DNA of 64,000 bases, from the NCBI RefSeq assembly GCF_016918855.1, contig NZ_JADKYB010000010.1, positions 62,001 through 126,000 of the forward strand. The letters run 5' to 3'. Below are positions 41,452 to 50,404 of this stretch, one piece after another. A model generated the notes under the pieces. The model did no database searches, was not told where the DNA came from, and saw only the letters and a program-made list of their open reading frames with translations. The DNA comes from Actinacidiphila acididurans. GTDB taxonomy: Bacteria; Actinomycetota; Actinomycetes; Streptomycetales; Streptomycetaceae. A program made the translations under genes and the position numbers. Numbering within the stretch: position 1 is the stretch's first letter; every line of letters begins with the position of its first letter.

Positions 41452-42336
41452 GTGACCACGGCCGTACCTGACGTGCTGATCCCCGCCGCGCCGCCCCGCA
41501 CCCTGCGATTCATGGTCTGGAACCTGCTGAACGGCGGGGTGGACAGGGAGTCGGAAGCGCGCCTGACCGACCAACTTCACCTCATAGCCGCCTGCGCCCC
41601 GGACGTGCTGTGCTTGCCGGAGGCGACGTTCTGGAGCCAGCACGAGCAGCGGCTGCTGCGCCTGGCCACGGGCACGCTGGGCATGAAGGTCGCCACCCTC
41701 GCCAAGACCCGTGTCGGGGACGGCAAGAATGCCACCGCGCTGCTGTACAACCCGGCGTCCGTCCGGCTCGTCCACTGGCAGTTGCGCGGGGTGGGTGTCT
41801 TCCACCACGCGCTTATCCGCGCCCGGTTCCGCCCCAAGGCGGCCGGCGACGACCCGGCCGCGGACTTCACGGTGTTCAGCACGCACCTGAACCCCTTCAA
41901 CGGCGAGGCTCGGCTCAATGAGGTCCGGGGCTGGCTGACGGACAGCGGTGGGGCGTTCCCTGGCATGCCTTCCAGGGCCGTCGCGATCGGCGACTTCAAC
42001 ACGCCGGATCGGGAGCCCGATAGCTGGGCCGCGGTGCCGAGGAACCTGCACAGCTGCTACCGGCTCGTCCTACCGGACGGCTCGTTCGGCGACACGGACC
42101 AGCGCGCGATCCGTGTCCTGCTCAATTCCGGCTGGCAGGACCCGCACCACGTGCTGGGCATCCCCCGGCCACCGACCGTGGGCCACTACTACGTCAACGA
42201 GCGAGTCCCGTGGGCCATCGACCGCGGGCTCACGGTCGGCATGGAGCCCGTCACGGTGTGGACCCACCCGTTCGACGAGAGCTTCCACCTGTCCGATCAC
42301 CTGCCGCACTTCATGGACCTCCACCTGGCCGCATGA
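41452..42336 (+). CDS. Endonuclease/exonuclease/phosphatase (EEP) family enzyme
   Basis: The 294-aa protein has the EEP catalytic motifs in order: MVWNLLNGGV, LPEATFWS (metal-binding Glu), STHLNPFNGE, AVAIGDFNTPD (Asp/Asn) and FHLSDHLPHF (Asp-His). Members cut DNA, RNA or phosphoester substrates, and the actual substrate here is unknown. No signal peptide is seen, so it is cytoplasmic. GTG 41452 has GAGGAG 10 bases upstream. It stands directly before the FxLD methyltransferase, but a link to lanthipeptide maturation is only positional. A 69-codon frame follows (ATG 42333), probably not a gene. Confidence 0.75.
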   Translation: MTTAVPDVLIPAAPPRTLRFMVWNLLNGGVDRESEARLTDQLHLIAACAPDVLCLPEATFWSQHEQRLLRLATGTLGMKVATLAKTRVGDGKNATALLYNPASVRLVHWQLRGVGVFHHALIRARFRPKAAGDDPAADFTVFSTHLNPFNGEARLNEVRGWLTDSGGAFPGMPSRAVAIGDFNTPDREPDSWAAVPRNLHSCYRLVLPDGSFGDTDQRAIRVLLNSGWQDPHHVLGIPRPPTVGHYYVNERVPWAIDRGLTVGMEPVTVWTHPFDESFHLSDHLPHFMDLHLAA

Positions 42337-42538
42337 AGGCCAGCCCCACCGCAGACCTCCCACTCCACCCGTTGCGAGGAGGCACCGTGCAGCGACAATG
42401 CATGGCGCGGCCGCCCGACAGCAACCCCGCCCGGCGCGAAACCAACGTTGCGTCACTCCCCCGCCGAGACCTCGCCATCACCGCTCCTGGATCGCCGAGC
42501 CGAGGCGAGCAGATCACCAAAGGAACTACGGTAACCGA

Positions 42539-43744
42539 ATGACTACTGTAAGCGACTCAAATATTCATGAGCCCGCCGCCATGCGTGCGGCCATGGTCAA
42601 CTCACTGCGCGGCCAAGGCGCGATCACCTCCGAGCCGGTGGCCGCCGCCTTCGCCGCAGTGCCCCGTCACCGGTTCGCACCGGACGCGACGCTGGAAGCC
42701 TCCTACGCCCCCAACGGCACCGTGGTGGCCAAGCGGGACGAGCACGGTCTGGAGATCAGCGTGATGTCCGCGGCCCACCTCCAGGCGGTGATGCTGGAGC
42801 AGGCGCAGATCGAGCCCGGCATGAAGGTGCTGGAAATTGGGTCCGGCGGATACAACGCCGCACTCATCCAGGAAATCGTGGGCCCGCAGGGTTCGGTCAC
42901 CACGGCCGACATCGACAAGGACATCACGGACCGCGCGAGTGCGTGCCTGACGGACGCGGGCTACGACCGGGTGAAGGTGGTGCTTGCCGACGGCGAGGCC
43001 GGCGTGCCGGACGGCGCACCGTACGACCGGATCCTCGTCACCGCGGCCGCATGGGACATCCCCCCAGCGTGGATCAGCGACCTTACCGAACAGGGTCGGA
43101 TCGTCGTCCCGTTGACGGTGTGTGGTCTGACTCGTTCGGTCGCGTTCGACCGTGAGGGCACCGGGCTGCTCAGTCGCTCCTACTGTCTCGCGCGGTTCGT
43201 GCCCATGCAGGGCGAGGGCGCGGCCGAGGAGCGCAAGGTGCTGCTACGCGAAGGCATCGCTCTGCAGACCGACGACCCGCGGGTCGTGCTCAACACCACG
43301 GCGTTGGACCAGGCCCTGAACGAGCCGCGGCTAGAGCGCTGGTCCGGAGCGGCCTACGACCTGCCGGACGAGCTGGAGCTGTACCTGACCCTCAACCTCC
43401 CCGAGCCCGCCCGGCTGCACGCGGCCCAGCACGTCATCGACCAAGGGGTCGTCGCGGCCCCGGCGCTGCTCGGAGTGCCGGCCCTCGTCAGTGAGGGCAG
43501 CATCGCCTACCGCACCCGGCGGGAGAACGAGGACACCGGCGGCCTCGAGAGCGGCGTGATCGCACACGGACCGCAGGCCGAATCCCTCGCGGAGCACTAC
43601 ACGGAGTTGCTGCGGACCTGGGCCCGCGACCACCGTCGTCGGGGCGCGGCGACCTTCCGGTACCTGCCGACCCCGGCCCCGACCCCGCTGCCCCAGGGGA
43701 CCGTGCCCAAGCGACACGGCACCGTCACCGTCTCCTGGAACTAG
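42539..43744 (+). CDS. PIMT-like methyltransferase, FxLD lanthipeptide system
   Basis: The 401-aa protein resembles protein-L-isoaspartate O-methyltransferase. It has FAAVPRHRFAP at the N-terminus, SAAHLQAVMLEQAQI, the SAM-binding motif VLEIGSGGYNAALIQEIVG near residue 100, a post-I TTADIDKDI segment and PYDRILVTAAAWDIPPAWI. A C-terminal extension of about 180 residues is absent from ordinary PIMT and fits the FxLD-system methyltransferase family. Related RiPP enzymes methylate an aspartate so that it cyclises to aspartimide or becomes isoaspartate. The precursor just downstream offers an Asn-Asp-Gly site. AAAGGA lies 12 bases before ATG 42539. Confidence 0.85.
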   Translation: MTTVSDSNIHEPAAMRAAMVNSLRGQGAITSEPVAAAFAAVPRHRFAPDATLEASYAPNGTVVAKRDEHGLEISVMSAAHLQAVMLEQAQIEPGMKVLEIGSGGYNAALIQEIVGPQGSVTTADIDKDITDRASACLTDAGYDRVKVVLADGEAGVPDGAPYDRILVTAAAWDIPPAWISDLTEQGRIVVPLTVCGLTRSVAFDREGTGLLSRSYCLARFVPMQGEGAAEERKVLLREGIALQTDDPRVVLNTTALDQALNEPRLERWSGAAYDLPDELELYLTLNLPEPARLHAAQHVIDQGVVAAPALLGVPALVSEGSIAYRTRRENEDTGGLESGVIAHGPQAESLAEHYTELLRTWARDHRRRGAATFRYLPTPAPTPLPQGTVPKRHGTVTVSWN

Positions 43745-43747
43745 ACC

Positions 43748-43793
43748 CCCGCGGCCCGGCCGCACAAGCACCGTGTCGCGGCCGGGCCGCGGG
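43748..43793 (+). terminator. Strong hairpin between methyltransferase and precursor
   Basis: A perfect 16-bp stem (CCCGCGGCCCGGCCGC at 43748-43763, complement at 43778-43793) closes a 14-base loop 4 bases after the methyltransferase stop. TTCTTGC follows. It should terminate the upstream transcript or insulate the precursor gene. Confidence 0.75.
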
Positions 43794-43826
43794 TTCTTGC
43801 ACCACCAGCCACTACCGAGGAGAGAC

Positions 43827-44015
43827 ATGACCGTCCAACTCGATCGCCCGGTCGCCCCCGCGCAGTCGGTCGCCGGAGACCAGGAGGTTCCCGGCTCCGA
43901 GTGGGAACTCGACGTCACCATCGTCGAGGGCGGCCCCGCCGCCGACCAGCTCATCCGCATGACGAACGACGGCTGCAACTCGACGTGCGCCACCGCGTGC
44001 GTGAGCTGCCCGTAG
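43827..44015 (+). CDS. FxLD-family lanthipeptide precursor
   Basis: The 62-aa precursor has a leader with the FxLD-type box WELDVTIVE at residues 27-35 (Trp for Phe) and the family segment GGPAADQLIRM. The C-terminal core MTNDGCNSTCATACVSCP has cysteines 50, 54, 58 and 61 and dehydratable Thr46, Ser52, Thr53, Thr56 and Ser60, enough for up to four (methyl)lanthionine rings. Asp48-Gly49 is a candidate site for the PIMT-like enzyme. GAGGAGAG lies just before ATG 43827. The gene is bracketed by hairpins at 43748 and 44046, which should raise precursor dosage relative to the enzymes. No cleavage site is certain. Confidence 0.9.
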   Translation: MTVQLDRPVAPAQSVAGDQEVPGSEWELDVTIVEGGPAADQLIRMTNDGCNSTCATACVSCP

Positions 44016-44045
44016 TAGCGCTCGCTCGTACAGGACCGCGATGAC

Positions 44046-44090
44046 CGTGGCGTCCGGCCGACCCGAGGTACGGGCCGGCCGGACGCCACG
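44046..44090 (+). terminator. Hairpin between precursor and dehydratase (attenuator)
   Basis: A 15-bp stem (CGTGGCGTCCGGCCG at 44046-44060, complement at 44076-44090) with a 15-base loop lies 30 bases after the precursor stop and ends 8 bases before the AGGAGG site of the dehydratase gene. It probably allows partial readthrough, so precursor mRNA is more abundant than enzyme mRNA. Confidence 0.7.
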
Positions 44091-44104
44091 TGGCCACAGG
44101 AGGG

Positions 44105-47100
44105 GTGTTGTACCGCTACGTTGACGGAGCAGTGGTCCGGGCGACGGCCTGGTCCGACGAGTACCAGGGCGTGCCTTGGCCGGAGCTGCTCGACCCGCAC
44201 AGCGCGACCGCGTCGTGGCAGACCTGGCTCGAGCAGGTCTGGCAGATACCTGGCTTCGCGACCGCAGTTGCAACCGCCAGCCCGGACCTGGCAGCGCAAG
44301 TGGGCCGCATCTGCGCCGGCCCGTCCATGCCCCAGCCCACCGTTCGCCGTGCCGTACTCGCCGTGCTGCGTTATCTGCTGCGGGCCCGCACCCGCGCCAC
44401 CCCCTTCGGCCTGTTCGCCGGCGTCGAGGCCGCCCGGATCAGTGCCGCCCCGTCGTTGCGGGCAGGCAACGCGCACCGGACGACGACCAGGACCGATGCG
44501 GCATGGATCACGTCCCTCATCGAACATTTAGAGGCGGGCGGCGAGCTGCGGTCCCACCTGGTTCTGCTCGCGAACGACCTCGCGTCGGAGCACGACGGGC
44601 ACTTGGGGCTCGAACACCGCCCCCACGGCGCGAGCGACGGTGCTCCCGTACAGGTGCAGATCCGGGCGACCGCGCCGGTCCGGGCAGCCCTGGACAGCGC
44701 TCGGACACCCGTCCGTTGGACGGACCTCACCGAAAAGCTCTCCGCCGACTTTCCCACCGCCCCGCGCGACGTGATCGACAACCTCCTCGCGGGCCTGGTG
44801 CAACAGCGGTTCCTCCTCACTAACCTGCGCCCCGCGATGACAGCGCCGGACCCGCTCCCAGCCCTGGTCAGGCGGACCGAGCAGGCGGGCGCGGCCGAGG
44901 TCGCCGCAGGGCTGCGTGAGATCGCGGCGGCGCTGACACGGCATGATGCCGCGACCGACAATCCGGCAGCGGCCGACGCCGAGCGCGCACGGGCGACGGC
45001 CGCGATGACGCGGCTCCTTCCGGCGGCCAAACCCATGCTCGCCCTTGACCTGCGGCTGGACTGGGATCTGGTCATCCCGGAGGCGGTCGCGGTGGAAGCG
45101 GAGTCCGCTGCCGCAGCGCTGACCCGCCTGGCCGTGCGGCCGGTGCTGAGCCCGGGGTGGGCTGCCTGGCATGGCCGCTTCCTCGAACGCTACGGACCGA
45201 CCGCCGTGGTACCCGTCCTCGACGCCGTCGCCATGCTCGGCTACCCGTCCGGTTACCTCGGGTCCACCGCCACCCCGGCAGAGGAGGCGGTGACCGACCG
45301 GGACAGACGGCTGCTGAAGCTCGCACACACCGCCGTGATGCGGCGCCGCCTCGAAGTCCAGCTCGATGACGCGTCGGTCGCGGAGCTGTGCGTCGTGGAT
45401 GCGCACCGACCAGTGCAGCCCAGCACGGAGGTCACCGTGCGCGTCCACTCCGCGAGCGTGGCCAGCCTGAAAGAGGGCGACTTCACGCTCCACGTCACCG
45501 GGGTGGCACGTGCGGCCGGAGCGACCACCGGGCGCTTCCTGCACCTGTTCGACCCCGAGGACCGCCGCCGGATGACCGACCTGTACGCGGGTATACCCGG
45601 CGTGTACCGGGGCGCGCTGCTCGCGCAGATCAGCACCACCCCGCTGTACGTGCGCGCTGAGAACGTCGCGCGCGCCCCACGGGCCGCAGAGCTGATGATC
45701 TCGCTCAGTGAGTACCGCGACCCGGACGCGGGCCTCGTTCCCGTGTCGGATTTGGCGGTGACCGCCGACGCCGAACGGCTGCACCTGGTCTCGCTCTCCC
45801 GCCGCCGCCCGGTGCACACGATGCTGCTGAATGCGGTGGACCTGACCCGCCACACCCATCCGCTGGCGCGGTTCTTGTTTGAGGCGCCGGTGGCGCTGGC
45901 TGCCCCCTGCGCCGGGTTCTCCTGGGGCGCCGCGTCCGCCCTGCCGTTCCTTCCCGCGCTGCGCTATGGGCGCACGGTCCTTTCTCCGGCCCGCTGGATA
46001 CTCGACGCCGATCAGATGCCCGGCACCACGGCGTCGTGGCCGCAGTGGGAGCAGGCCCTGACAAGCTGGCGGCGGGATGCCCTCCTGCCCGAGCGCGTAT
46101 ACCTGGGCGACGGCGACCAGTGCGTGAGCCTGAACCTGACAGAGCCCTCGCACCGGGCGCTGCTGCGGACCCACCTGGAACGCCACGGCAAGGCGCTGCT
46201 GCGGACCGCGCCGACGCCGACGGACCTGGGATGGACCGGCGGGCGCGCCCACGAGGTCGTCATCCCCATGGCCGCCACCGGTCAGGCTGTCGCCCCGGTC
46301 CGGTGGCCGGGATATGCGGTCAGCCGCGAGGACGGCCACCTGCCGGGCTGCGACAGCCGTCTCTACCTCAAGCTCTACGGGAATCCCGACCGGCAGAACC
46401 CCCTCCTTGTTCGCCACCTGCCGTCCCTGCTCAATGAGCTGGGAGCGACCCGCTGGTGGTTCGTCCGCTACCGCAACCCCGACGAACACCTGCGGGTCCG
46501 CCTGTCCTTCCCGCCCGGCGCCCTCGGCTCCGCAGTCGAGCAGGTCGGCGCGTGGACCCGGCGGCTTCGCCACGACGGCCTGATCACCCACGCGGGCTGG
46601 GACACCTACTACCCGGAGACCGCGCGCTTCGGCGGCGCCGCGGCGATGGACGCGGCCGAGGACTACTTCACCGCCGACTCGGCCGCCGCCCAAGCCCAAC
46701 TGGCGGCGCAGGCCGGCAAGGGCGCCCACGACGTGCGCGCGGTGACCGCCGCAAGTCTGGTGGACATCGCTGTCGGCCTGATCGGCGGCGCCGACGAGGC
46801 GATGCACTGGTTGATCGAGCGCACCCGCACCGCCGAGACCGCGCCCCCGCGCACCGTCTACGACCAAGCCGTCGCCCTGGTCAATCCGACCACCGGCACC
46901 CGCCTCGACCCGCGCGTCACCGTGAGCTGGGCCGCCCGCCGCACGGCACTGGCCGCCTACCGCACTGCGCTGGAGCGCTCCGGGACGCTTCGCCCGCCGG
47001 ACGTGCTCGCCGATCTGCTGCACCTGCATCACGTCCGGATGAGCGGGCCTGGACTGCCCGAGGAACGCGCTCACCTGCACCTGGCCAGAGCCGCCGCGCT

Positions 47101-47134
47101 GAGCTGGACGGCCCGACAGAAGAGGACATCGTGA
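44105..47134 (+). CDS. LanB-type lanthipeptide dehydratase
   Basis: The about 1009-aa protein is a full-length class I dehydratase, which uses glutamyl-tRNA to glutamylate Ser/Thr and then eliminates glutamate to give Dha/Dhb. The N-terminal glutamylation part includes RARTRATPFGLFAGVEAARI, the conserved region of Lant_dehydr_N. A C-terminal SpaB-type elimination domain has SRLYLKLYGNPDRQNPLL, then ATRWWFVRYRNPDEHLRVR. The start is uncertain. AGGAGG at 44098-44103 is 4 bases before TTG 44108 and 1 base before GTG 44105, and the open frame reaches back to GTG 44090. Its stop overlaps the LanC start. Confidence 0.9.
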   Translation: MLYRYVDGAVVRATAWSDEYQGVPWPELLDPHSATASWQTWLEQVWQIPGFATAVATASPDLAAQVGRICAGPSMPQPTVRRAVLAVLRYLLRARTRATPFGLFAGVEAARISAAPSLRAGNAHRTTTRTDAAWITSLIEHLEAGGELRSHLVLLANDLASEHDGHLGLEHRPHGASDGAPVQVQIRATAPVRAALDSARTPVRWTDLTEKLSADFPTAPRDVIDNLLAGLVQQRFLLTNLRPAMTAPDPLPALVRRTEQAGAAEVAAGLREIAAALTRHDAATDNPAAADAERARATAAMTRLLPAAKPMLALDLRLDWDLVIPEAVAVEAESAAAALTRLAVRPVLSPGWAAWHGRFLERYGPTAVVPVLDAVAMLGYPSGYLGSTATPAEEAVTDRDRRLLKLAHTAVMRRRLEVQLDDASVAELCVVDAHRPVQPSTEVTVRVHSASVASLKEGDFTLHVTGVARAAGATTGRFLHLFDPEDRRRMTDLYAGIPGVYRGALLAQISTTPLYVRAENVARAPRAAELMISLSEYRDPDAGLVPVSDLAVTADAERLHLVSLSRRRPVHTMLLNAVDLTRHTHPLARFLFEAPVALAAPCAGFSWGAASALPFLPALRYGRTVLSPARWILDADQMPGTTASWPQWEQALTSWRRDALLPERVYLGDGDQCVSLNLTEPSHRALLRTHLERHGKALLRTAPTPTDLGWTGGRAHEVVIPMAATGQAVAPVRWPGYAVSREDGHLPGCDSRLYLKLYGNPDRQNPLLVRHLPSLLNELGATRWWFVRYRNPDEHLRVRLSFPPGALGSAVEQVGAWTRRLRHDGLITHAGWDTYYPETARFGGAAAMDAAEDYFTADSAAAQAQLAAQAGKGAHDVRAVTAASLVDIAVGLIGGADEAMHWLIERTRTAETAPPRTVYDQAVALVNPTTGTRLDPRVTVSWAARRTALAAYRTALERSGTLRPPDVLADLLHLHHVRMSGPGLPEERAHLHLARAAALSWTARQKRTS

Positions 47135-48375
47135 TCACCACCGAGTCCGCGTCCGCCGCGCTGGACGCGGCTGACCACGTCGCCGAGACGCTGGCCGATC
47201 CGAGCCGGGTGTGGTCCGGCGGCCGGCCGCCCGGTGGCCGATCGTGGCCGCAGTCCCTGGCTGGCGGCGAAGCGGGCATCACCCTGCTGCACATCGAGCG
47301 GGCCCGGTCCGGGCGAGGCGAGTGGAGCACCGCGCACGCCTGGCTGGCCGCATCCGTCCAGGGCGAGGTGAGCGCGGCGTCCAACGCGAACCTGTACTTC
47401 GGCGCCCCGGCGCTCGCGTTCGTCACGCACCTCGCGCACAGCGGAACGGGCCGGTACGGCGGCCTCCTCGCCCGCTTGGACGAGGCGACCCTCACCGTCA
47501 CCCGCAATCACCTGGCCGCAGCTCACGCGCGCATCGACCGCGCCGAGCGCGTCCCCATGGCCGAATTCGACCTGATCCGCGGCCTGTCCGGCCTCGCCTC
47601 CTACCACCTCAGCCGCCATCCCGATCACCAGATCACCCGCGACGTCCTGTCCTACCTGGTACGCCTGACCTGCCCGCTGACCGACGGAGACGCGCTGCCG
47701 CCGTGGTGGACGAGCGTCGCACCCAACGGCGAACCGAGTTCCGAGTACCCCCAAGGGCACGGCAACGTCGGACTCTCCCACGGCATCGGCTCGGCCCTGT
47801 CCGTGATGTCGCTGGCGCTACTGCGCGGCGTGGCTGTGCCGGGGACGGCGGAAGCGGTCGCGCGGATCTGTGCCTGGACCGACCGGTGGCGCCAGGGTGA
47901 CGAGACCGGCCCGTGGTGGCCAGGGCTCATCTCGATCGAGCAGGCCGCCGACGGGAGGATCGATCCCGCGCTGCGGCCCCGGCCCTCGTGGTGCTACGGC
48001 GTCAGCGGTACCGCCCCCGCCCAGCAGTTGGCCGGCCTGGCGCTGGGCGATCCCGCACGCGTTCAGGTCGCAGAGAACGCGATCCTGGCGGCCCTGCGCG
48101 ATCAGGAGCAGTTCGACCGGGTTCCCGAGATCGGGCTGTGCCACGGTACGGCCGGTCTGCTGCACGCCGCCTGGCGGATGGCCGACCAGACGAACAGCCC
48201 CGCGATCATCGCGGAGCTTCCCCGCGTGGCCGACCGCCTGATCGTCGCGCTGGACCAGCCCGACCACGATCCCGAACTCCTCGATGGCGCCGCCGGAGCG
48301 GCCCTCGCGCTGCACATCGTCGGCACCGGAATCGCAACCGCACCGCACTGGGACGCCGTTCTCGCCCTCGCGTGA
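47131..48375 (+). CDS. LanC-type lanthipeptide cyclase
   Basis: The 414-aa protein is a zinc-dependent cyclase that joins cysteine thiols to Dha/Dhb. It has the LanC alpha/alpha-barrel pattern: LIRGLSGLASY, then HGNVGLSHGIGSALSVMSLA. The zinc ligands are Cys288 in SWCYGVSG and Cys337-His338 in GLCHGTAGLLHA. The N-terminus aligns with cyclases of the FxLD clusters. GTG 47131 overlaps the dehydratase stop, so one mRNA is expected. Confidence 0.9.
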   Translation: MITTESASAALDAADHVAETLADPSRVWSGGRPPGGRSWPQSLAGGEAGITLLHIERARSGRGEWSTAHAWLAASVQGEVSAASNANLYFGAPALAFVTHLAHSGTGRYGGLLARLDEATLTVTRNHLAAAHARIDRAERVPMAEFDLIRGLSGLASYHLSRHPDHQITRDVLSYLVRLTCPLTDGDALPPWWTSVAPNGEPSSEYPQGHGNVGLSHGIGSALSVMSLALLRGVAVPGTAEAVARICAWTDRWRQGDETGPWWPGLISIEQAADGRIDPALRPRPSWCYGVSGTAPAQQLAGLALGDPARVQVAENAILAALRDQEQFDRVPEIGLCHGTAGLLHAAWRMADQTNSPAIIAELPRVADRLIVALDQPDHDPELLDGAAGAALALHIVGTGIATAPHWDAVLALA

Positions 48376-48391
48376 CCACTTGGAGACCTTG

Positions 48392-49270
48392 ATGGACAAC
48401 GCCCCCACTTGGCAGCAGGTCAACATCGCTTTCCCCGAGTGGAGTCGTGCCGAGCAAACCGCGCTGACCTTCCTCAGCCCCCTGCTGTGCGCTGTCGAGG
48501 ACGAAGGCGCGGTCAACGCATGGTTCCTCATCCGTAAACGCCCGTGCTGGCGAGTGCGCTACCTGGCCGCCGGCACCGCCGCTACCGCCCGCGTCGGCCG
48601 GGAGCTGGACGCGCTGGAGGCTGCAGGGCATATCGCCGGCTGGACGACGGCCATCTACGAACCCGAGGTGCACGCCTTCGGCGGAGTCGAAGCCATGGCC
48701 GCCGCTCATCGCCTCTTCCACCGCGACAGCCGCAGCCTGCTGGCCCACCTCCAAGGCCCCGACCAGGCCGCTGGCGGCCACCGGAGGGAGATGTCCGTCA
48801 TGCTGTGCAGCATCCTGATGCGGTCCGCCGGCCTGGACTGGTACGAGCAGGGCGACGTCTGGGCACGAGTTGCCGAACACCGGGTATTGCCCACGACCGC
48901 CGGTAGCCACCTCAACCGACTGCAGGCCGCTGTGGAGCGACTGATCACGGTGGACGCGGAAGACCAGACGCGCGAGGACGGACCCCTGGCCCACGCCGCT
49001 GGGTGGGCTCGCGCCTACACCACCGCCGGGCAGGAACTGGCGCAACTCGCTGCCTCCGGAGCGCTGCACCGCGGACTACGCGGCATCCTGGCCCACCACG
49101 TGCTCTTCGCCTGGAACCGGATCGGCCTGCCTTACGACACCCAGGCCGTCCTCGCGGCCACCGCCAAGATCGTCGTGTTCGGCCCCGACGCCACGGTGCC
49201 TTCCGGCACAGAACCAGCAGAAACCCGCGTCTCTTCCCCCGTTCCCCTTGCTCCCCGGGGGACCGTGTGA
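48392..49270 (+). CDS. Stand-alone thiopeptide-type (SpaB_C-like) protein
   Basis: The 292-aa protein matches the thiopeptide-type bacteriocin biosynthesis domain, a free-standing relative of the LanB elimination domain: TWQQVNIAFPEWSRAEQTAL, VNAWFLIRKRPCWRVRYLAA and WTTAIYEPEVHAFGG with VEAMAAAHRLFHRDSR. The cluster thus has two elimination-type domains, one fused to LanB and this one. It may act on a subset of residues or as a partner of LanB. ATG 48392 has GGAG upstream. The stop overlaps the next GTG. Confidence 0.8.
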   Translation: MDNAPTWQQVNIAFPEWSRAEQTALTFLSPLLCAVEDEGAVNAWFLIRKRPCWRVRYLAAGTAATARVGRELDALEAAGHIAGWTTAIYEPEVHAFGGVEAMAAAHRLFHRDSRSLLAHLQGPDQAAGGHRREMSVMLCSILMRSAGLDWYEQGDVWARVAEHRVLPTTAGSHLNRLQAAVERLITVDAEDQTREDGPLAHAAGWARAYTTAGQELAQLAASGALHRGLRGILAHHVLFAWNRIGLPYDTQAVLAATAKIVVFGPDATVPSGTEPAETRVSSPVPLAPRGTV

Positions 49271-50382
49271 ACCCGCACGGCCCCCTGGCCCAGCGCTTCC
49301 CGCTCATCGCCCGCTGGCGTCCAACCTGCCTGCCCCTCCCGCAGCGCGTCGTGTCCATCACCAGCCTGGCCAACTCTGCGGTCACACGAGGCGACAGCGG
49401 CGTCGCCTCCACCGTCTTGAACCAGACCGCCCTCCTCGCCTCCGACGTCGGCGATTCGGACCTGGCGAGCGACCTGTGCCACCGGCACGCCGCCGCCTAC
49501 CTCCATGCCTGCCCCCAGCCGGGGGCGACCGTGATCCGCGCCCTGGAGCCGGTCGTCAACCTCGCTCGGCTGCTGATCCGCGCCGGCCGCCATGACGAAG
49601 GCCGCCGTCACCTCCTCGCCCTCTACGAATCCGTCTCCGCCGGGGTTGCCGCTCGAGTCGAGAACATCGACGTACCGGCCGCCCTCACCACGACGGCGCA
49701 GGACCAGCAGGAGGTCCGCGCGTGGCTCTGGCGCGTCCTCATCGCGGACGGAACCCGCGCCCTCACCACCGCCGGCCGATGGGCCGATGCCCTGGACCAC
49801 ATCAAGGAGCACCGGGGAGTCGGCAAGCGCATGCTGGACGGCCGCCAGGTCGCGGTCCTGGCCGCGCTCACCTCCGGCGACGCCCATGGCGCCGCCGAGC
49901 TCCTGGCCGGCACCGCGCCCGGAGACCCGTGGGAGCAAGCCGTCACCATGACGCTCGCCGTGTTCTGCGACCGCGCCCTCGGCCAGCTCGTGGAGGACGA
50001 CCTCGACGGACTGGCGGACGTCTACGAACGGATGCCCGCCGAACCTGGGATGACGGTCTTCACCACGCGTCTGGGGCTCTCGATGCTCGACGCGATCGGT
50101 CATGCCGAGCACCCCGCCGCGTACCGGATCGCCGAGAGCCTCCACCGTCGCAGCACCGCGACAACCGACGGGTACGCCGCCCGCGAATGCCTGGCCAGCC
50201 TCGCTTTCGACGCCGCCGCTCAGCCCGGCTGGAGGACCGGCTATCGCCAGCTCGTCAAGGACTGCTCCTTGGGTGCCGGAACCCTTCCAGGCGGGCTCCT
50301 CACCGAGCTGATGGAGGCGGTTTGCGTCGGCGATCAGGTCATCCGCCAGAACCTGCGAAGGGCTCAGCGCAGCTACCGGTAG
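49267..50382 (+). CDS. Helical protein of the lanthipeptide operon, unknown role
   Basis: The 371-aa product is all-helical with TPR-like spacing (LANSAVTRGDSGVASTVLNQ, LASDLCHRHAAAYLHACPQP, RALEPVVNLARLLIRAGRHD). No catalytic motif is seen. Its GTG overlaps the previous stop, which makes it the last gene of the operon. Proteins of this shape accompany FxLD-type clusters, so it may be an accessory or scaffold protein. It is not a transporter: no membrane segments. Confidence 0.6.
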   Translation: MNPHGPLAQRFPLIARWRPTCLPLPQRVVSITSLANSAVTRGDSGVASTVLNQTALLASDVGDSDLASDLCHRHAAAYLHACPQPGATVIRALEPVVNLARLLIRAGRHDEGRRHLLALYESVSAGVAARVENIDVPAALTTTAQDQQEVRAWLWRVLIADGTRALTTAGRWADALDHIKEHRGVGKRMLDGRQVAVLAALTSGDAHGAAELLAGTAPGDPWEQAVTMTLAVFCDRALGQLVEDDLDGLADVYERMPAEPGMTVFTTRLGLSMLDAIGHAEHPAAYRIAESLHRRSTATTDGYAARECLASLAFDAAAQPGWRTGYRQLVKDCSLGAGTLPGGLLTELMEAVCVGDQVIRQNLRRAQRSYR

Positions 50383-50404
50383 TTCGTTAAGGGCTTGCCG
50401 GGAA

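Noticed and set aside
42333..42542. A 69-codon frame coupled by ATGA to both the EEP gene and the methyltransferase gene
   Set aside because: Composition is proline/arginine-rich without conserved features and codon use is poor. It holds the ribosome site of the methyltransferase. Kept only as a remark.
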